Part shown: in pieces, positions 1-11,500 of the stretch
Layout of the letters: each line of letters begins with the position of its first letter
How positions within the stretch are numbered: position 1 is the stretch's first letter
NCBI GenBank assembly: GCA_027604005.1
Contig: JADGJT010000310.1
Coordinates: 1,033-28,267 of the forward strand
DNA: 27,235 nucleotides
Reading direction: 5' to 3'
Source: Dinochytrium kinnereticum
Taxonomy: Eukaryota; Chytridiomycota; Chytridiomycetes; Chytridiales; Chytridiaceae
Position numbers and translations under genes: made by a program
The notes under the pieces: model-generated
What the model saw: the letters and a program-made list of their open reading frames with translations, nothing else
What the model was told of the DNA's origin: nothing
Database searches by the model: none

Positions 1-553
1 AAAAAAGAAAAAGAAAAACAACTCGAAAAACCTGAATGCATGGTTGGAATCAAACAAGCCCTCCTCTTTTGTCTTCGGGCGATTGCAATGAAGAAAGACA
101 AAAGTAATGAATCAAACAATCAAGATGGATGCATGAGAAGGAAATAAAATAACGAAGGATTGGATGAAAAAGGAGAGGGGGAGACATGAGTCGAACGATT
201 TTTCTCAAGGGGTGCAAAAACGAATACCAAAGAGAGAAAAAAAAAGAAGTAAAAGGAAAAAAGGTTAAACGAAGGGGTGAATTTCTGCAACATCATCTGA
301 AAAGGAATCAACACGAGAAAAAAATGCCAAAAACGAAAAAACTAAAGGCATAAGAGGGCGTGTCCAATCAAGCAACTCAGTAAGAAAACCAAACGTCATG
401 AAAAGGAAGCAAAAAAGAAGAAAAATAAAGGACCGGACGAGGGCTAACCATAAACCAGATCGACCAGCCAAGCCAAAATCGAGTAAGAAAGAGCCAAGCA
501 GAAAGAAAAGAAGAAAAAGAAAAAAAATAAAACAGGCACACTGCTGCAGACTT

Positions 554-579
554 AGGAGCCGTTAGATAAAGCGGCTCCT
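554..579. repeat. 8-bp perfect inverted repeat (hairpin)
   Basis: AGGAGCCG (554-561) is perfectly complementary to CGGCTCCT (572-579) across a 10-nt loop. It is a GC-rich stem inside an A/G-rich, gene-free region. Its role is unknown; it could be a chance inverted repeat or part of a structured transcript. Confidence 0.5.
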
Positions 580-750
580 CTCCTTTCGAGGAAGAAGAGT
601 TGAAAGAAGATTCTTGAAGAAAAAAGAAATGGAAGGGACACAAGGCGAGGAAGGTGATTCGATCGGAGCAATCAAGTCGCAAACGCGACATAAAAATGGG
701 GGAGGAAAGGAGAAATGCAATAAATAGAAACTAACAAAAAAAAAAATTGA

Positions 751-842
751 CAGGCAAAAAGCCTGAACAGCAGTGGGTTCTGCTAAACTTCCCTTATTCC
801 AAAGGATAAGAAAGCCTTTAGATGCTAGGAAGCAAGGAAGTT
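751..842. other. Cluster of three hairpins, candidate structured RNA
   Basis: Three stems follow one another in gene-free DNA. CAGGC/GCCTG (751-755 with 761-765) has an A5 loop. AGCAG/CTGCT (769-773 with 780-784) is next. A longer arm has a 7-bp outer stem, AACTTCC/GGAAGTT (786-792 with 836-842). This arm encloses an inner stem, CTTAT-CC with GG-ATAAG (793-800 with 804-810), with one bulged T. The layout could be an unannotated non-coding RNA, but stems of this size also arise by chance. I recognise no tRNA, snRNA or snoRNA signature. Confidence 0.25.
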
Positions 843-1020
843 GAGAGGAGAAGTAAAAATGTAATGCTGACTCTAAATTCCTTGAAAGTCGCCTTACTTT
901 TTTTTAAGGTAGAAAGGCAGGATTCCAAACCCGACCTTCAAAACACTTCAAAAGGATATTCGTTAACGCGCACTTAGAACCCGCGGCAATTCATCGACCT
1001 CAAATAAACTTAAAAGACCT

Positions 1021-3361
1021 TTATGCAGTGGCCGCGTTCTTGTGCACAAATATGCAACTGTTCCCATACTTGCAGTCCGGGTAAAACTTGCAAATCTGAA
1101 AAACCCAAGCGGTTAACAATCCTAATAACAAAAACAAAAAGCAATCCAAAATACAAACCTCGTTAGCATGGTAATAAGGGCATCCACTGTTCGCATTCGC
1201 GCAAGAAGGCCCAAAGATACATTTCACAATATCCTTCCTCCTCACATTCCCCGGCCTCCCCCCAGCCTTCATCGGCAAAGTTGCCACAGGAGCCGAAACA
1301 AATGTCGGCCTCCCTTCATCCGAGAACGACGACCGAGACGAAGACGGTGAGGACGAAGGCACGCTTGCCGTGTTGGAGATCGACGTCGGCGTAACGGAGG
1401 CCGGCGCAGGCGTCGTCGTCGAGGTCTTTGCAGCCGCCGAAGCGATACGAGCCTCAATAAAGTCTCCGAGCGTTGGAGGTGGCACATTGTGACTCGCAGA
1501 GGCGGAGGATCTCATATGGGGTTGAGACTGGGATTTTCGGACGGAAGAGTTGTTCTTAGGTGCTCTTGGCGGTCTTTGGTTTCTGTGGAATGTTTGCTGG
1601 TGGCTAGAAGGAAGGAGGGAGGGAACTGTGTTGAGGTTGAACGAGACCATGTCCTCCCCATCTGAGTGGAGAGAAATGATGGGGCGAGTCGAGGAAGAAG
1701 GGTAAGCTATTCCTGGTGTTGCATCTAGGGGCGGGGGGTAAAGAAAGGGAGTGTACTGCGCGTCAAACATCGGTTGAGGAACGTAGGGAGCCGCAAGTGG
1801 GGAGAAATCGTAGGCAAGGTCTTCAGGGATAGGAGCAGAGTGCTCCATCATCGCCCACTCCTCAGCCTGCATTGCGGCGACTTCCTCGTATGTGGACTCC
1901 CGGATAGGAACAAACTCGGGTGCCTGAATGTTTAAGCTAGGCTCGGGGGTCCCTATTTGCAAAAACATTATATCAGTGGGCAAGAGGTTTGTGAGAGAGA
2001 AAAGGAAGGCATTCTTAAAAAAAAAAAAGGGTCAACTTACAGTTAGGAACAAATTCAGAGGCAGCAGGGTTCAACACTGGGATGGGGAAATCTGACTGAG
2101 TGGGCACAAACGCTGGAGCGTTGGGGTTGAAGACAGCTTTAGCAACAGGAGAGCCAGACGACGAATCGCTAAACTCAGAGGATCCGCAGCAAGTAGTTCC
2201 AGATGGGGAGGAAGGAGCCTCATCAACATTAATAACCGAATCTCCTGAAACCAATTGATGTCCCTTGTCACCATCGCCGACAATTTTGTCGGCGACTTCG
2301 GCCAACTCTTTCGCCTCGGATTCATTGTTCTCTCGACAAGATTCGCGCGGAATATCAAACGTAACAACTGAGGCGACGATCCGCTGTTCCTCCTCCACGT
2401 GGGAAGGCTCCTCCTTCACATCTACCTCAGGCTCCTGAACACGCGCGGGAAAAAGCTCGCTGAAACGTGAAAAGTGAAGGGCATCGATGTGGGCTGAGCG
2501 GTAGAGGTGCATGTTTTGCACGTCGTGCTCATCGACCGAGTACAGGGCAAGGCTTCCAAGTAGCTCCTGCTCCTGCTGCGGAAGCGCCACCATCACCACC
2601 GTATCGGTTGAAGGAGTATTCTCCAAGTTAACAGCTGAATCTCCCGAAACTAATTGACGGGCCTTGGCAGGCTCGGCAATGACGTCGTCGGCGACTTTGG
2701 TAACCTCCTTTAACTCTGACACGGTGACCGCATGGTAAGCCTCCTCACACGGGATTCCCGACTTGATAACTGAAGCGACGATCGCTTCCTCCTCCTCGCC
2801 TGATGGCTGGGACCCCTGAACAACTGCGGGCAGTGATTCCTTAAGCTCGCTGAATCGTGAATAGTGGAGAGCCTCCATGTAGGCTGAGAGGTAGAGATGC
2901 ATGTTTTGTACGTCATGCTCGTCGACCGGGTAGAATGCAACATTTCCAGGTCGCTTCTGCTCCTCCCGTGGAGGTTCCGCAGTGACATTCGGATCCCCCG
3001 AGGGTTGCTCGTGAGCCTGCTTGGGGAGAGCCGCAGTCGGCTTTGGATCGCCTGAGGAAGGCAAGGATCGTGACGTTTCCTCCGCCTGGAGCTCATGAGG
3101 CTTAATGGTTTTATCAGATTCGGCCTTAACCTTCTCCTTGTTGGGGGACTTTGAGCTGCCGCTTCGTGGTGAGGATGATCGCTTGCGTGACTTTCGAGTG
3201 GATGATTTTGAGGAAGCATTCTGTGGATTAGATGACGGCATCGGAGCGAGGAGGTAAGCCAGGGCCACCGTCCCCGCAATGGCAGCAAGACCGAGCTGAA
3301 TGGTATGTACAGCCTGAGGCCCTGCAAGCCATGAACCCCATCCAGAAGCTGATGTCGACAT
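1021..3361 (-). CDS. Membrane-anchored PAM2 and Nab2-type zinc-finger protein
   Basis: Three exons, complement(1021..1095, 1159..1952, 2041..3361), give 729 aa. The introns are 63 nt and 88 nt. The start is the first ATG of the long first exon. A hydrophobic segment at residues 17-40 looks like an N-terminal membrane anchor and is followed by a basic Ser/Lys/Arg stretch (about 50-80). Two diverged copies of a roughly 115-residue unit follow with a period of about 130 (about 137-250 and 267-383), each with VDEHDVQNMHLY near its start. Three PAM2-like motifs come next: FNPNAPAFVP (411-420, degenerate), LNPAASEFVP (430-439) and LNIQAPEFVP (447-456). PAM2 motifs bind the MLLE domain of poly(A)-binding protein. 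After a Ser/Thr-rich linker, two fingers of the Nab2/ZC3H14 spacing (C-x5-C-x5/6-C-x3-H) lie at 685-702 and 707-723. Inference: a poly(A)-RNA or PABP tether on a membrane. I know no characterised protein with this exact architecture. Confidence 0.85.
2240..2960 (-). repeat. Internal duplication within exon 1
   Basis: The PAM2/zinc-finger gene carries two in-frame copies of a roughly 115-codon module with a spacing of about 390 bp. Both copies contain the same 12-residue string VDEHDVQNMHLY, followed by SRFSEL and later a QLVSGDS block. The remainder has drifted in sequence and length, so this is an old intragenic duplication and not an assembly repeat. The module's fold and function are not recognised. 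Boundaries are approximate. Confidence 0.75.
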
Positions 3362-3736
3362 GTTTGCACTCAGTGGTCACAACCTGAAATAGCTGTCTCA
3401 GGCGCAAGTGAACGTAGAGATTTGATGCGTTAGAGCGATTTCGGGGTGAGATGGGTAAAAAGGTTATATTAGTTTGGGCTGAAAATCAGCAAGAAATGCA
3501 AGGGATTTGCCAATGCCTCCCGCAGAGCCGTGCGAAACACACCTTATTTTTTCACTCTTCTATCCACTCTAAGAGTATTTCTGTGGAGACTGGCCAAAGC
3601 CCCCCTGGAGATTTGCTGGAAGCCTGTAGCCTTAAGCAGGAACACTTGCAGACAGCAGCAGGCAACCGAGGCAGGCAGCTGCACAAACCAATGGCGAAGA
3701 TGAGGAGGAGGGCGCGGGGCAACGAAGGACGACGGT

Positions 3737-3775
3737 GATGAATGGATGAATGGATGGATGGATGGATGGATGGAA
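3737..3775. repeat. (GGAT)n microsatellite
   Basis: Tandem ATGG/GGAT tetranucleotides, with two ATGA variants at the 5' side, run for about 39 bp in the divergent intergenic region. This is an ordinary simple-sequence repeat. Confidence 0.85.
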
Positions 3776-4080
3776 TGCTGAGGTGAGGGTGAAGCGAGTT
3801 GAGCGTGCGTCGGTGGCTAGGGGGATGACGGCTTGAGCAGGGGTGGTTGGGTTCCCACGGTCAGTCAGCGTCCGTCAATGACAAAGAGGTGAAAAAGAAA
3901 AAAACAGAAATAAGAATTGATGATGATGAAGTAAGAAGAATGAAATCAATCAATTATTTTAAATTATAATTTATATTTATTATTATTTATTATTTGTTTG
4001 TTTGGAGGAGGAGGACAGCGAAAGGGAAAGAAAGCAGAAGGGAAGCAGAAGGGAAGGGAAGGGAGGGGCAGCAAATTGCG

Positions 4081-4130
4081 AATAATTAATTTATTAATTA
4101 ATTAATTATTTTATTATTATTATATTCCAG
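4081..4130. repeat. AT-rich TTAA/ATT simple repeat
   Basis: Overlapping TTAATTAA and ATT units form about 50 bp of almost pure A/T some 200 bp upstream of the TAF13 start codon. It is low-complexity DNA and may sit in the TAF13 promoter region. Confidence 0.7.
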
Positions 4131-4330
4131 CCAATGAGCATCCGTTCTTCTGCTTACGTTCATTCATTCATTGGACGACAGCTCACCCTGCTGCTCCTGC
4201 GCCACTCCTCTTTCAAGATCAACATGCACATACATAGGTTTATACTGCTCTCTCCCCTCTGAATTTGTCAAAATAAACAAAAATGCATTATTGTTTGTGT
4301 GTGCACACATAATAATAATTAATAAAGACG

Positions 4331-4995
4331 ATGCAGTCCGTTGCTGGTGCTGCCGCCCAGACACAGAGCTTCCTCTACGCCCTGCCCCAGAATGCCCCGT
4401 CCTCGCAGGGCGGAGGCCCCATCCGCAGGGAGAGGGAGCAGCGCACGCGGAAGAGGCTTTTTATGAAAGAGAGTAAGTAAGCATCACCCGTCACGCATTG
4501 CCGTCTGCTGAGGGAAGGCGTTGCTTCGTTTTCTCATCCTTTGTCGCAGGCATTTTCTGACCCTCTATACTTGCCGTCAGTCAAGCAGATGATGTATGGC
4601 TTTGGAGATGTGCCCAATCCTGCGGACGACACCGCAGAGGTCCTGGAGGACCTCTTGGTCATGTATGTCAACGACCTGGTTAGTACGCACACGCTCTCCA
4701 CTTGGCCGACATTCAAACTCACATGATCATCCAGTGTTCAAAGGTGCTGACAACGACAAAGGGAAGAAAACCAAAAGTCTCTGACTTTCTCTATGCTCTT
4801 CGTCGTGACCCCAAAAAGCTCGTCCGTGTTCACGAACTTTTAGCGGCGGAGAAAGAACTTACGCAGGCCAAGGCCATCATGTCGCTCGACGAGCTGCCCC
4901 TCAACAAGGCAGATCAGCCACAACCGGGTGGTCTCGCAGTTCCGCCGTCTGGGTCGGGTGTTGGGGCTTTTGGAGGACCAATCGGGCGAGTTTGA
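4331..4995 (+). CDS. TAF13: TFIID subunit TAF13
   Basis: Three exons, 4331..4472, 4581..4678 and 4735..4995, give 166 aa. Introns are 108 and 56 nt. TAF13 is a histone-fold subunit of TFIID that pairs with TAF11 in RNA polymerase II initiation. The joined exons read KRLFMKE-IKQMMYGFGD, which matches the conserved start of the TAF13 histone fold. NP..D..EVLEDLL and, in exon 3, FLYALRRDPKKL follow, corresponding to the family's IRKDPRK helix. The fold spans about residues 41-125. Two acceptor sites are possible for intron 1; the downstream one (TCAG at 4580) is chosen because only it gives the conserved LFMKEIKQMMYG junction. Compared with the roughly 125-aa human protein, this one has an extra N-terminal tail of about 40 residues and a Gly/Pro-rich C-terminal tail of about 35. 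Confidence 0.94.
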
Positions 4996-5560
4996 ATAAT
5001 ATCGAACCATCTCAAGCTTGCCTGTCAGAGGCAAAACGCATCAGTTTGACAGCTAGTCCAATGCATGAGCTATCTACAACCCATTAACGGCCTTGGAGGA
5101 GGGCCTTTTAAGGGCGGCAACGATTTAATAATCTCACGATGATACCAAAGTATTCCGTTTGGCGGAATCCTTTTTCACCTGATAACATGCGTTACTACTT
5201 GCTGGCAGTCAATTTGAGCGTGCAAGCACGCATTCCTGGCATTCTCAGCAATCTTCAGCGCTGGAATATTTGCAAAATGGATCAAAACTCTCTGCAACGC
5301 ATCGCAGTGTCAACTCTATTTAATATATGCTTGACCCATTGAAGCAATTATGATTTCGCCAACAATGAGAGAATTACGCTTCTGCTGATGTTAAAAAGCC
5401 TGCAGATTGCTGACTGCGGAAGTGCGTTGGGACTGGAAGGGGAATTTTTTCAACTCTGAAAAATTAGCATCGCTGCTGTCTCGAGCAGGAAAAAAAAGAA
5501 ACGGAGACGACCTTTGCTGGACACTCTGACCTGCGTTCCTAACGCATCGAGAACGTAGAC
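4996..5560. other. Intergenic region TAF13-BRR2
   Basis: These 565 bp have no supported gene. A 67-codon open frame (5139-5342, plus) resembles nothing I recognise. A short perfect inverted repeat, GCGTGC-aa-GCACGC, lies at 5218-5231. The segment should contain the TAF13 terminator and the BRR2 promoter, neither of which can be placed. Confidence 0.5.
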
Positions 5561-8500
5561 ATGGCTGGTTAGTTTAATTATCAATCCAGTATGGCCTCCA
5601 TCAAGTCATCGCGGAAATGCTGTTGGGGGATTTGGGGTAGGCGCTTGGACAACTCGCGCAAGCCTGCCTCCACTCTTATCAAACCAACGTAGTTTCTCGC
5701 TATGCAGCATCATTTCCTTCTTTAATAGCTGAACCTTACCTTGCTTGTATCGGCTCTAACGCCTATGCCTTCCTTTTCATAAAGACCAAGTCCAACGAAA
5801 CCAGCAGTACCAATATACTGCAAACTCCAACCTCGTTCTCCATGCCGACAGGTCAAACCTCCCGCGGAGGGACCAGGAGCCCACTGGAGAGCCAGAGTCG
5901 CTTTTTGGACGCATTGATACAAAGTCTTTTGGAGACAAGGCCATGAGGACGATTCAGGAGACGAAAGAGCAGGCTGAGAAGAAGAGGAAACTTCGCGAGG
6001 AGAAGCTGAGGGCAAAAGGAGCAGAGAGGCAGGCTACGAAGAAGATGAAGAAGGAGTCTAGGTGGGGTTTCAACTGATTCCTTTTCCCTGCTTTTTTATC
6101 TTCACCAGCGACGTTTCAAAAAATTCAGTCGCCGTATGAGCATATGGTTTTCTTAAAGTCCGAACACGCTTTTAACTCGACTCTTAACTTTCTACTTCTA
6201 CTCAGCATGGCTGCTTATGGCTACAACAGCGTTCTAGCCGCCACAGAGGATTTTGAAGGCGATATCTACCGCCCTCGGACAAAGGAGACGAGACAGGCAT
6301 ATGAGCTCATTAAATCCTTCATCGCCGCTGGTATGGGTGATGTCCCTCCAGATGTGATATCTGGTGCCGCGAATGATGTTCTGGAAACACTGAAGGATGA
6401 CACTAAAAAGGATTTCGATCGCAAACGTGAAGTTGAGGAGATCATCAACTTTAAGCTGAGCTCCGAGAGGTTCAACCAGCTCGTCAACCTTGGAAAGAGG
6501 ATTACCGACTTCCGGCAGGAGGATGCCGCCAATGTTGAGATGGATGATGGTTCCGCAGCCGTGACTCGAAAGGAAGATATGGATGAGGAGTACGGTGTGG
6601 CCGTGGTATTCGACGAGGACGAAGATGAGGACCAGAGCGATGATGAGTACGAGATTCGTGATGAGAATGAAATCGAAGATGAGGATGAGATGTATGGGCA
6701 GGAGGCGACGACCGATACTGTCCTCAAGACGGGAGAGGGAGAGGAGGATGAGGGCGATAGAGCCGATGGAGATATTGATGACTTCACATCCGTTGTAGCC
6801 CAAGGCGGCGCTCTGGATAAAGAGCGTAAAGCTGCCGCGGGCGGCGCTGGAAGTTTACTCCTGAACCCTCACGATATTGATTCGTTCTGGCTCCAACGCC
6901 AGATCGCGACTGCCTACCCTGACGCCCACGTTACCCAGGTCAAGACCACCGCGGCTCTTGAATATCTCTCCCCCGCTCGCAGCGCTAGGGACTGTGAGAA
7001 CGAGCTAATGGCCCTCTTTGATTACGACAAGTTTGATCTTGTTCGGTTGCTCACCAAGAACCGTGATCTGATTTACTGGTGCACGCGCCTGGCAAAGGCT
7101 GCCACTCCTGATGAGAGGCATGCTATTGAGGAGGAGATGTCGGATCGGGGTGTGGATTCTATTCTTCGGCAGCTTAGCCTTGCTCCGACACGTAAGGCCG
7201 AGGGTCGAAGCCGTCGTGGTGTCGTTGAGGGGGCTATGGAGATGGATACCGCGGAGGATAAGAAGAAGGCGTCTGCTGTTGCTGCCGCGGGGGCAGCAGC
7301 TGATAGCAAGGACGCTGGGGGTGCCCTGGTTCCGAGGAACAACATTGATCTCGAATCACTCATTTTTGAGCAGGGAGGTCACTTGATGTCTAACAAGAAG
7401 TGTCGCCTTCCGGAGGGCTCGTTTAAGAGGACGAAAAAGGGGTATGAGGAGATTCATGTTCCTGCTCCGAAATCCTCGGGTCTGGGACCTGGGGAGAAGC
7501 TGGTTGATATTGCGTCGCTTCCTGATTGGGCTAAGCCTGCATTCAAGAATGCAAAGTCGCTCAACAGGATTCAGAGTAAGGTCTATCCTGTTGCCTTTAA
7601 GGAAGATGCGAACATGCTACTTTGCGCTCCCACCGGAGCTGGAAAGGTTCGTCGATCCTGTTTCTTCGGCTGCTGTTTTGATTTGTTTTTCATTATGAAC
7701 GCAACGCCAATACTGATTTTTTGTTCCTTGAAGACCAACTGCGCTGTTCTCACAATTCTCCGGGAGGTTGGAAAGCACCGGAATCCTGACACTGGAGACA
7801 TTGACCTGGATGCGTTTAAGATCGTCTACATTGCCCCGATGAAGGCACTTGTCGCTGAAATGGTCGGAAACTTTAGCGAGCGTTTGAAAGGTTACGGGAT
7901 CCGCGTCGCTGAGCTGACAGGAGATCGTCAGCTGACCAAGGCGCAGATTGCTGAAACTCAAATTATCGTCACCACCCCTGAAAAATGGGACGTGATCACT
8001 CGGAAAGCCACGGATCGGTCCTACACGAATTTGGTCAGGCTTCTTATCATTGATGAGATTCACTTGCTTCATGATGACCGTGGTCCAGTTCTTGAGAGCG
8101 TTGTGACGCGTACTATTCGGCTGATGGAGCAGACTCAGGAGCCTGTTCGTCTTGTAGGGTTGTCCGCCACCCTTCCCAACTACCATGACGTTGCCGTGTT
8201 CCTTCACGTTGACATCAACCATGGTCTTTTCTTCTTTGATAATACCTATAGACCTTGCCCTTTGAAGCAGCAGTACATTGGTATCACCGAGAAGAAGGCC
8301 ATCAAGAGGTTCCAGCTTATGAACGAAATCACTTACGAGAAGTTGATGGAGGAGGCTGGAAAAAACCAGGTGCTTATTTTCTGTCACTCGAGGAAGGAGA
8401 CGGCAAGAACTGCAAAGGCTTTGAGGGACATGTGCCTTGAGAAGGAGACTCTTGCGAGGATCCTTAAGCAGGATGCGGCCAGTCGTGAGATTCTTCAGAC

Positions 8501-11500
8501 CGAGTCCACTTCCGTCAAGAATGCTGACTTGCAGGATATCCTTCCGTATGGTTTTGCCATTCACCACGCTGGTATGACTCGTGGCGATAGGACTTTGGTT
8601 GAGGATTTGTTTGCAGACGGGCACGTTCAGGTGCTTATCTCGACTGCCACATTGGCTTGGGGTGTCAACTTGCCTGCGCACACTGTCATCATCAAGGGAA
8701 CTCAGATCTATTCTCCTGAGAAGGGTCGATGGACGGAGCTTTCCCCCCAGGATGTGCTGCAGATGTTGGGACGAGCTGGGCGACCTCAGTTTGATACTTT
8801 TGGGGAGGGTATCATTATCACTACTCACACAGAGCTTCAGTACTACTTGTCTCTGTTGAACCAGCAGCTACCCATTGAGTCGCAGTTTGTGAGCCGTTTA
8901 GCTGACAACCTCAACGCCGAGATTGTGCTTGGAACCATTCGGAACCGAGATGACGCAGTTCAGTGGCTTGGATATACTTATCTCTACGTTAGGATGTTGA
9001 GAAATGGGCCTCTGTATGGTGTCTCGGTGGATGAGGCTGAGGAGGATAAGCTTTTGGAGCAGAAGAGGGTGGATCTGATTCATAGCGCTGCTACAGTCTT
9101 GGACAAGTGCAACCTTGTTAAGTATGATCGTAAGACGGGGAAGTTCCAGGTGACGGAGCTTGGCCGCATCGCCTCTCACTATTACATCACCCATGGATCG
9201 ATGGCAAATTACAACCAACACTTAAAGCCTTCCATGGGCACCATCGATTTGTTCCGGATTTTTGCATTGTCGAGCGAGTTCAAGTTTATTCCTGTCCGCG
9301 AAGAAGAGAAGCTCGAACTTTCTAAGCTCTTGGATCGAGTTCCCATCCCCGTCAAGGAGAGCATTGAGGAGCCGACCGCTAAGATCAATGTCTTGCTTCA
9401 GAGCTACATCTCTCAACTGAAACTTGAGGGCTTTGCGCTTATGGCTGACATGGTGTTTGTGACTCAGAGCGCCGGACGAATTTTGAGGGCGATCTTTGAG
9501 ATTTGCCTAAAGCGAGGTTGGTCGCAGTTGGCCCGAAAGTCGCTTGACCTTTGCAAGATGGTGGACAAGCGTATGTGGCTATCGATGAGCCCTTTGAGGC
9601 AGTTCAAGAATGTTAGAATGGATATCATTCAGAGGCTAGAGAGGAAGGACTTTCCTTGGGATCGATACTACGATCTCAACCCTCATGAGCTCGGCGAACT
9701 TGCTGGCATGCCGAAGGCTGGAAAAGACATCCATAGGCTCGTTCATCAGTTTCCCAAACTTGAACTTCAGGCTCAGGTTCAGCCCATCACGCGGTCCCTT
9801 TTAAGGGTGGAGCTTTCCATCACCCCTGATTTCCAGTTTGACGAAAAGGCCTCCTCTGGAACTGCCGAGTCTTTCTGGATCATTGTGGAGGATGTAGATT
9901 CAGAGGTTATCCTCTATCACGACATGTTTATCCTGAAGCAGCGGTACATGGAGGACGAGCACACCGTCACCTTCACTGTCCCACTTTTCGAGCCGCTTCC
10001 ACCAAACTATTTTGTGAGCCTTGTGAGCGATCGGTGGCTTCATTGCGAGACGAGGTTGCCAATCTCGTTTAAGCATCTTATTTTGCCGGAGAAATACCCG
10101 CCTCACACGGAGCTCTTGGATCTGCAGCCGCTTCCTGCTTCTGCTTTAAGAAGAAAGGAGTTTGAGGCGCTTTACAAGGATATAAAGTCTTTCAACCCTA
10201 TTCAGACTCAGGTCTTCAATACCCTTTATACCACTGATGATAATGTTTTCGTTGGCGCGCCTGCTGGCAGTGGAAAGGTCAGTCTTTCTTCTGTCGTGTT
10301 TCATTTCCCTTCTCTATCTTCCCTCTCTTTTGTGGGGCTGTCAGTATCTAATTTTTTCTAGACTATCTGCGCGGAGTTTGCCCTTTTGAGAATGTGGACT
10401 TTAACGAGCAAGGGCCGGTGCGTGTATATTGCTCCCTCGGATGACGTGGTGGAGCTGAAAGCCGCGGAGTGGTCCCAGAAGTTTAGCAATATTTTGGGAG
10501 GGAAAAACGTTGTTTCTTTGACGGGAGAGACAGCAGCCGACTTGAAGCTTCTGGAGAAGGGAGATGTTGTGTTCGCATCGCCTACACATTGGGACATGAT
10601 TTCACGACGGTGGAAGCAGAGGAAGAATGTTCAGACTGTGAACCTCTTTATCGTTGATGAGATTCATATGATCGGAGCGGATATTGGACCGACGATTGAG
10701 GTTATCGTCTCGAGGATGAGATACATTGAAACCCAAACAGAGAGCAAGATCCGGATTGTTGCCCTTGGAGCTTCGTTGGCCAATGCTAGGGATCTTGGGG
10801 AGTGGATTGGCGCGACCCCGCATTCTATCTTCAATTTCCACCCTAACGTTAGGCCCGTTCCCCTTGAGATTCACATTCAGGGGTATAATATCCCACACTT
10901 CCCTTCTCTTATGATTGCGATGACGAAGCCAACCTTTGCCGCTATCTCCCAGATGGCGGGGAAGAAGCCAGCGCTTGTTTTCGTTCCGAGTCGAAAGCAG
11001 TGCCGCCTAACAGCAGTTGAACTGCTTACCTACTGTGCGGCAGACGGAGAGCCTGATAAGTTCCTTCACTGTAAGCCTGAAGAGCTAAAGCCTCACCTCG
11101 AGAGCCTCACGGATAAGACTTTGGCTGAAACGCTCTCTCATGGTGTGGCCTTCTTCCACGAGGCACTTTCCAAGTCCGATAAGCGCATTGTAGAGCGCTT
11201 GTACAATGCTGGGGCCATTCAGGTTGTGGTGGCGAGCCGAGAAACCTGCTGGAGTATCCCCATGTCGTCTCACCTTGTTATCATTATGGGAACGCAGCAG
11301 TTTGTGGGCAAGGAGCATCGGTACACCGACTACGTCATCACTGATGTGCTTCAGATGATGGGGAGAGCGTCACGGCCGAGGCATGATGAGTCTGGCAAGT
11401 GTGTGCTTATGTGTCAGGCGGTTAAGAAGGACTTTTACAAAAAGTTCCTGTACGAGGCGCTTCCAGTCGAATCCCATCTTGATCATTACCTGCACGACCA

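Larger units (their letters stand above)
1..1020. other. Gene-free purine-rich region
   Basis: No convincing coding region is seen on either strand. The plus strand is strongly A/G-biased, with runs such as aaaaagaaa. The short open frames on the minus strand are therefore Phe/Ser/Leu-rich low-complexity reads with no family resemblance. Two structured spots stand out: an 8-bp GC hairpin at 554-579 and a cluster of hairpins at 751-842, listed separately. The region lies downstream of the minus-strand gene ending at 1021 and probably includes its 3' UTR. Confidence 0.6.
3362..4330. other. Divergent intergenic region with simple repeats
   Basis: These 969 bp separate the divergent PAM2/zinc-finger gene and TAF13, so the promoters of both must lie here. 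It contains a GGAT tetranucleotide tract (about 3737-3775), AT-rich ATT-type tracts (about 3955-4000 and 4081-4130) and purine-rich GAAGGGAAG repeats (about 4020-4070). A 95-codon open frame at 3451-3738 has no family resemblance and is not called. No specific promoter element can be assigned. Confidence 0.6.

Noticed and set aside
3451..3738. 95-codon plus-strand open frame between the divergent genes
   Set aside because: No recognisable motif, no splice context, and it sits in the intergenic region beside a microsatellite.
6234..6803. Two long minus-strand open frames opposite the BRR2 acidic region
   Set aside because: They are the antisense read of Asp/Glu-rich coding DNA, giving Ser- or Ile/Leu-rich low complexity.
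7617..8828. 403-codon open frame on the minus strand
   Set aside because: It lies wholly antisense to the conserved BRR2 helicase cassette and has no family resemblance. It is a shadow of the biased codons of the real gene.
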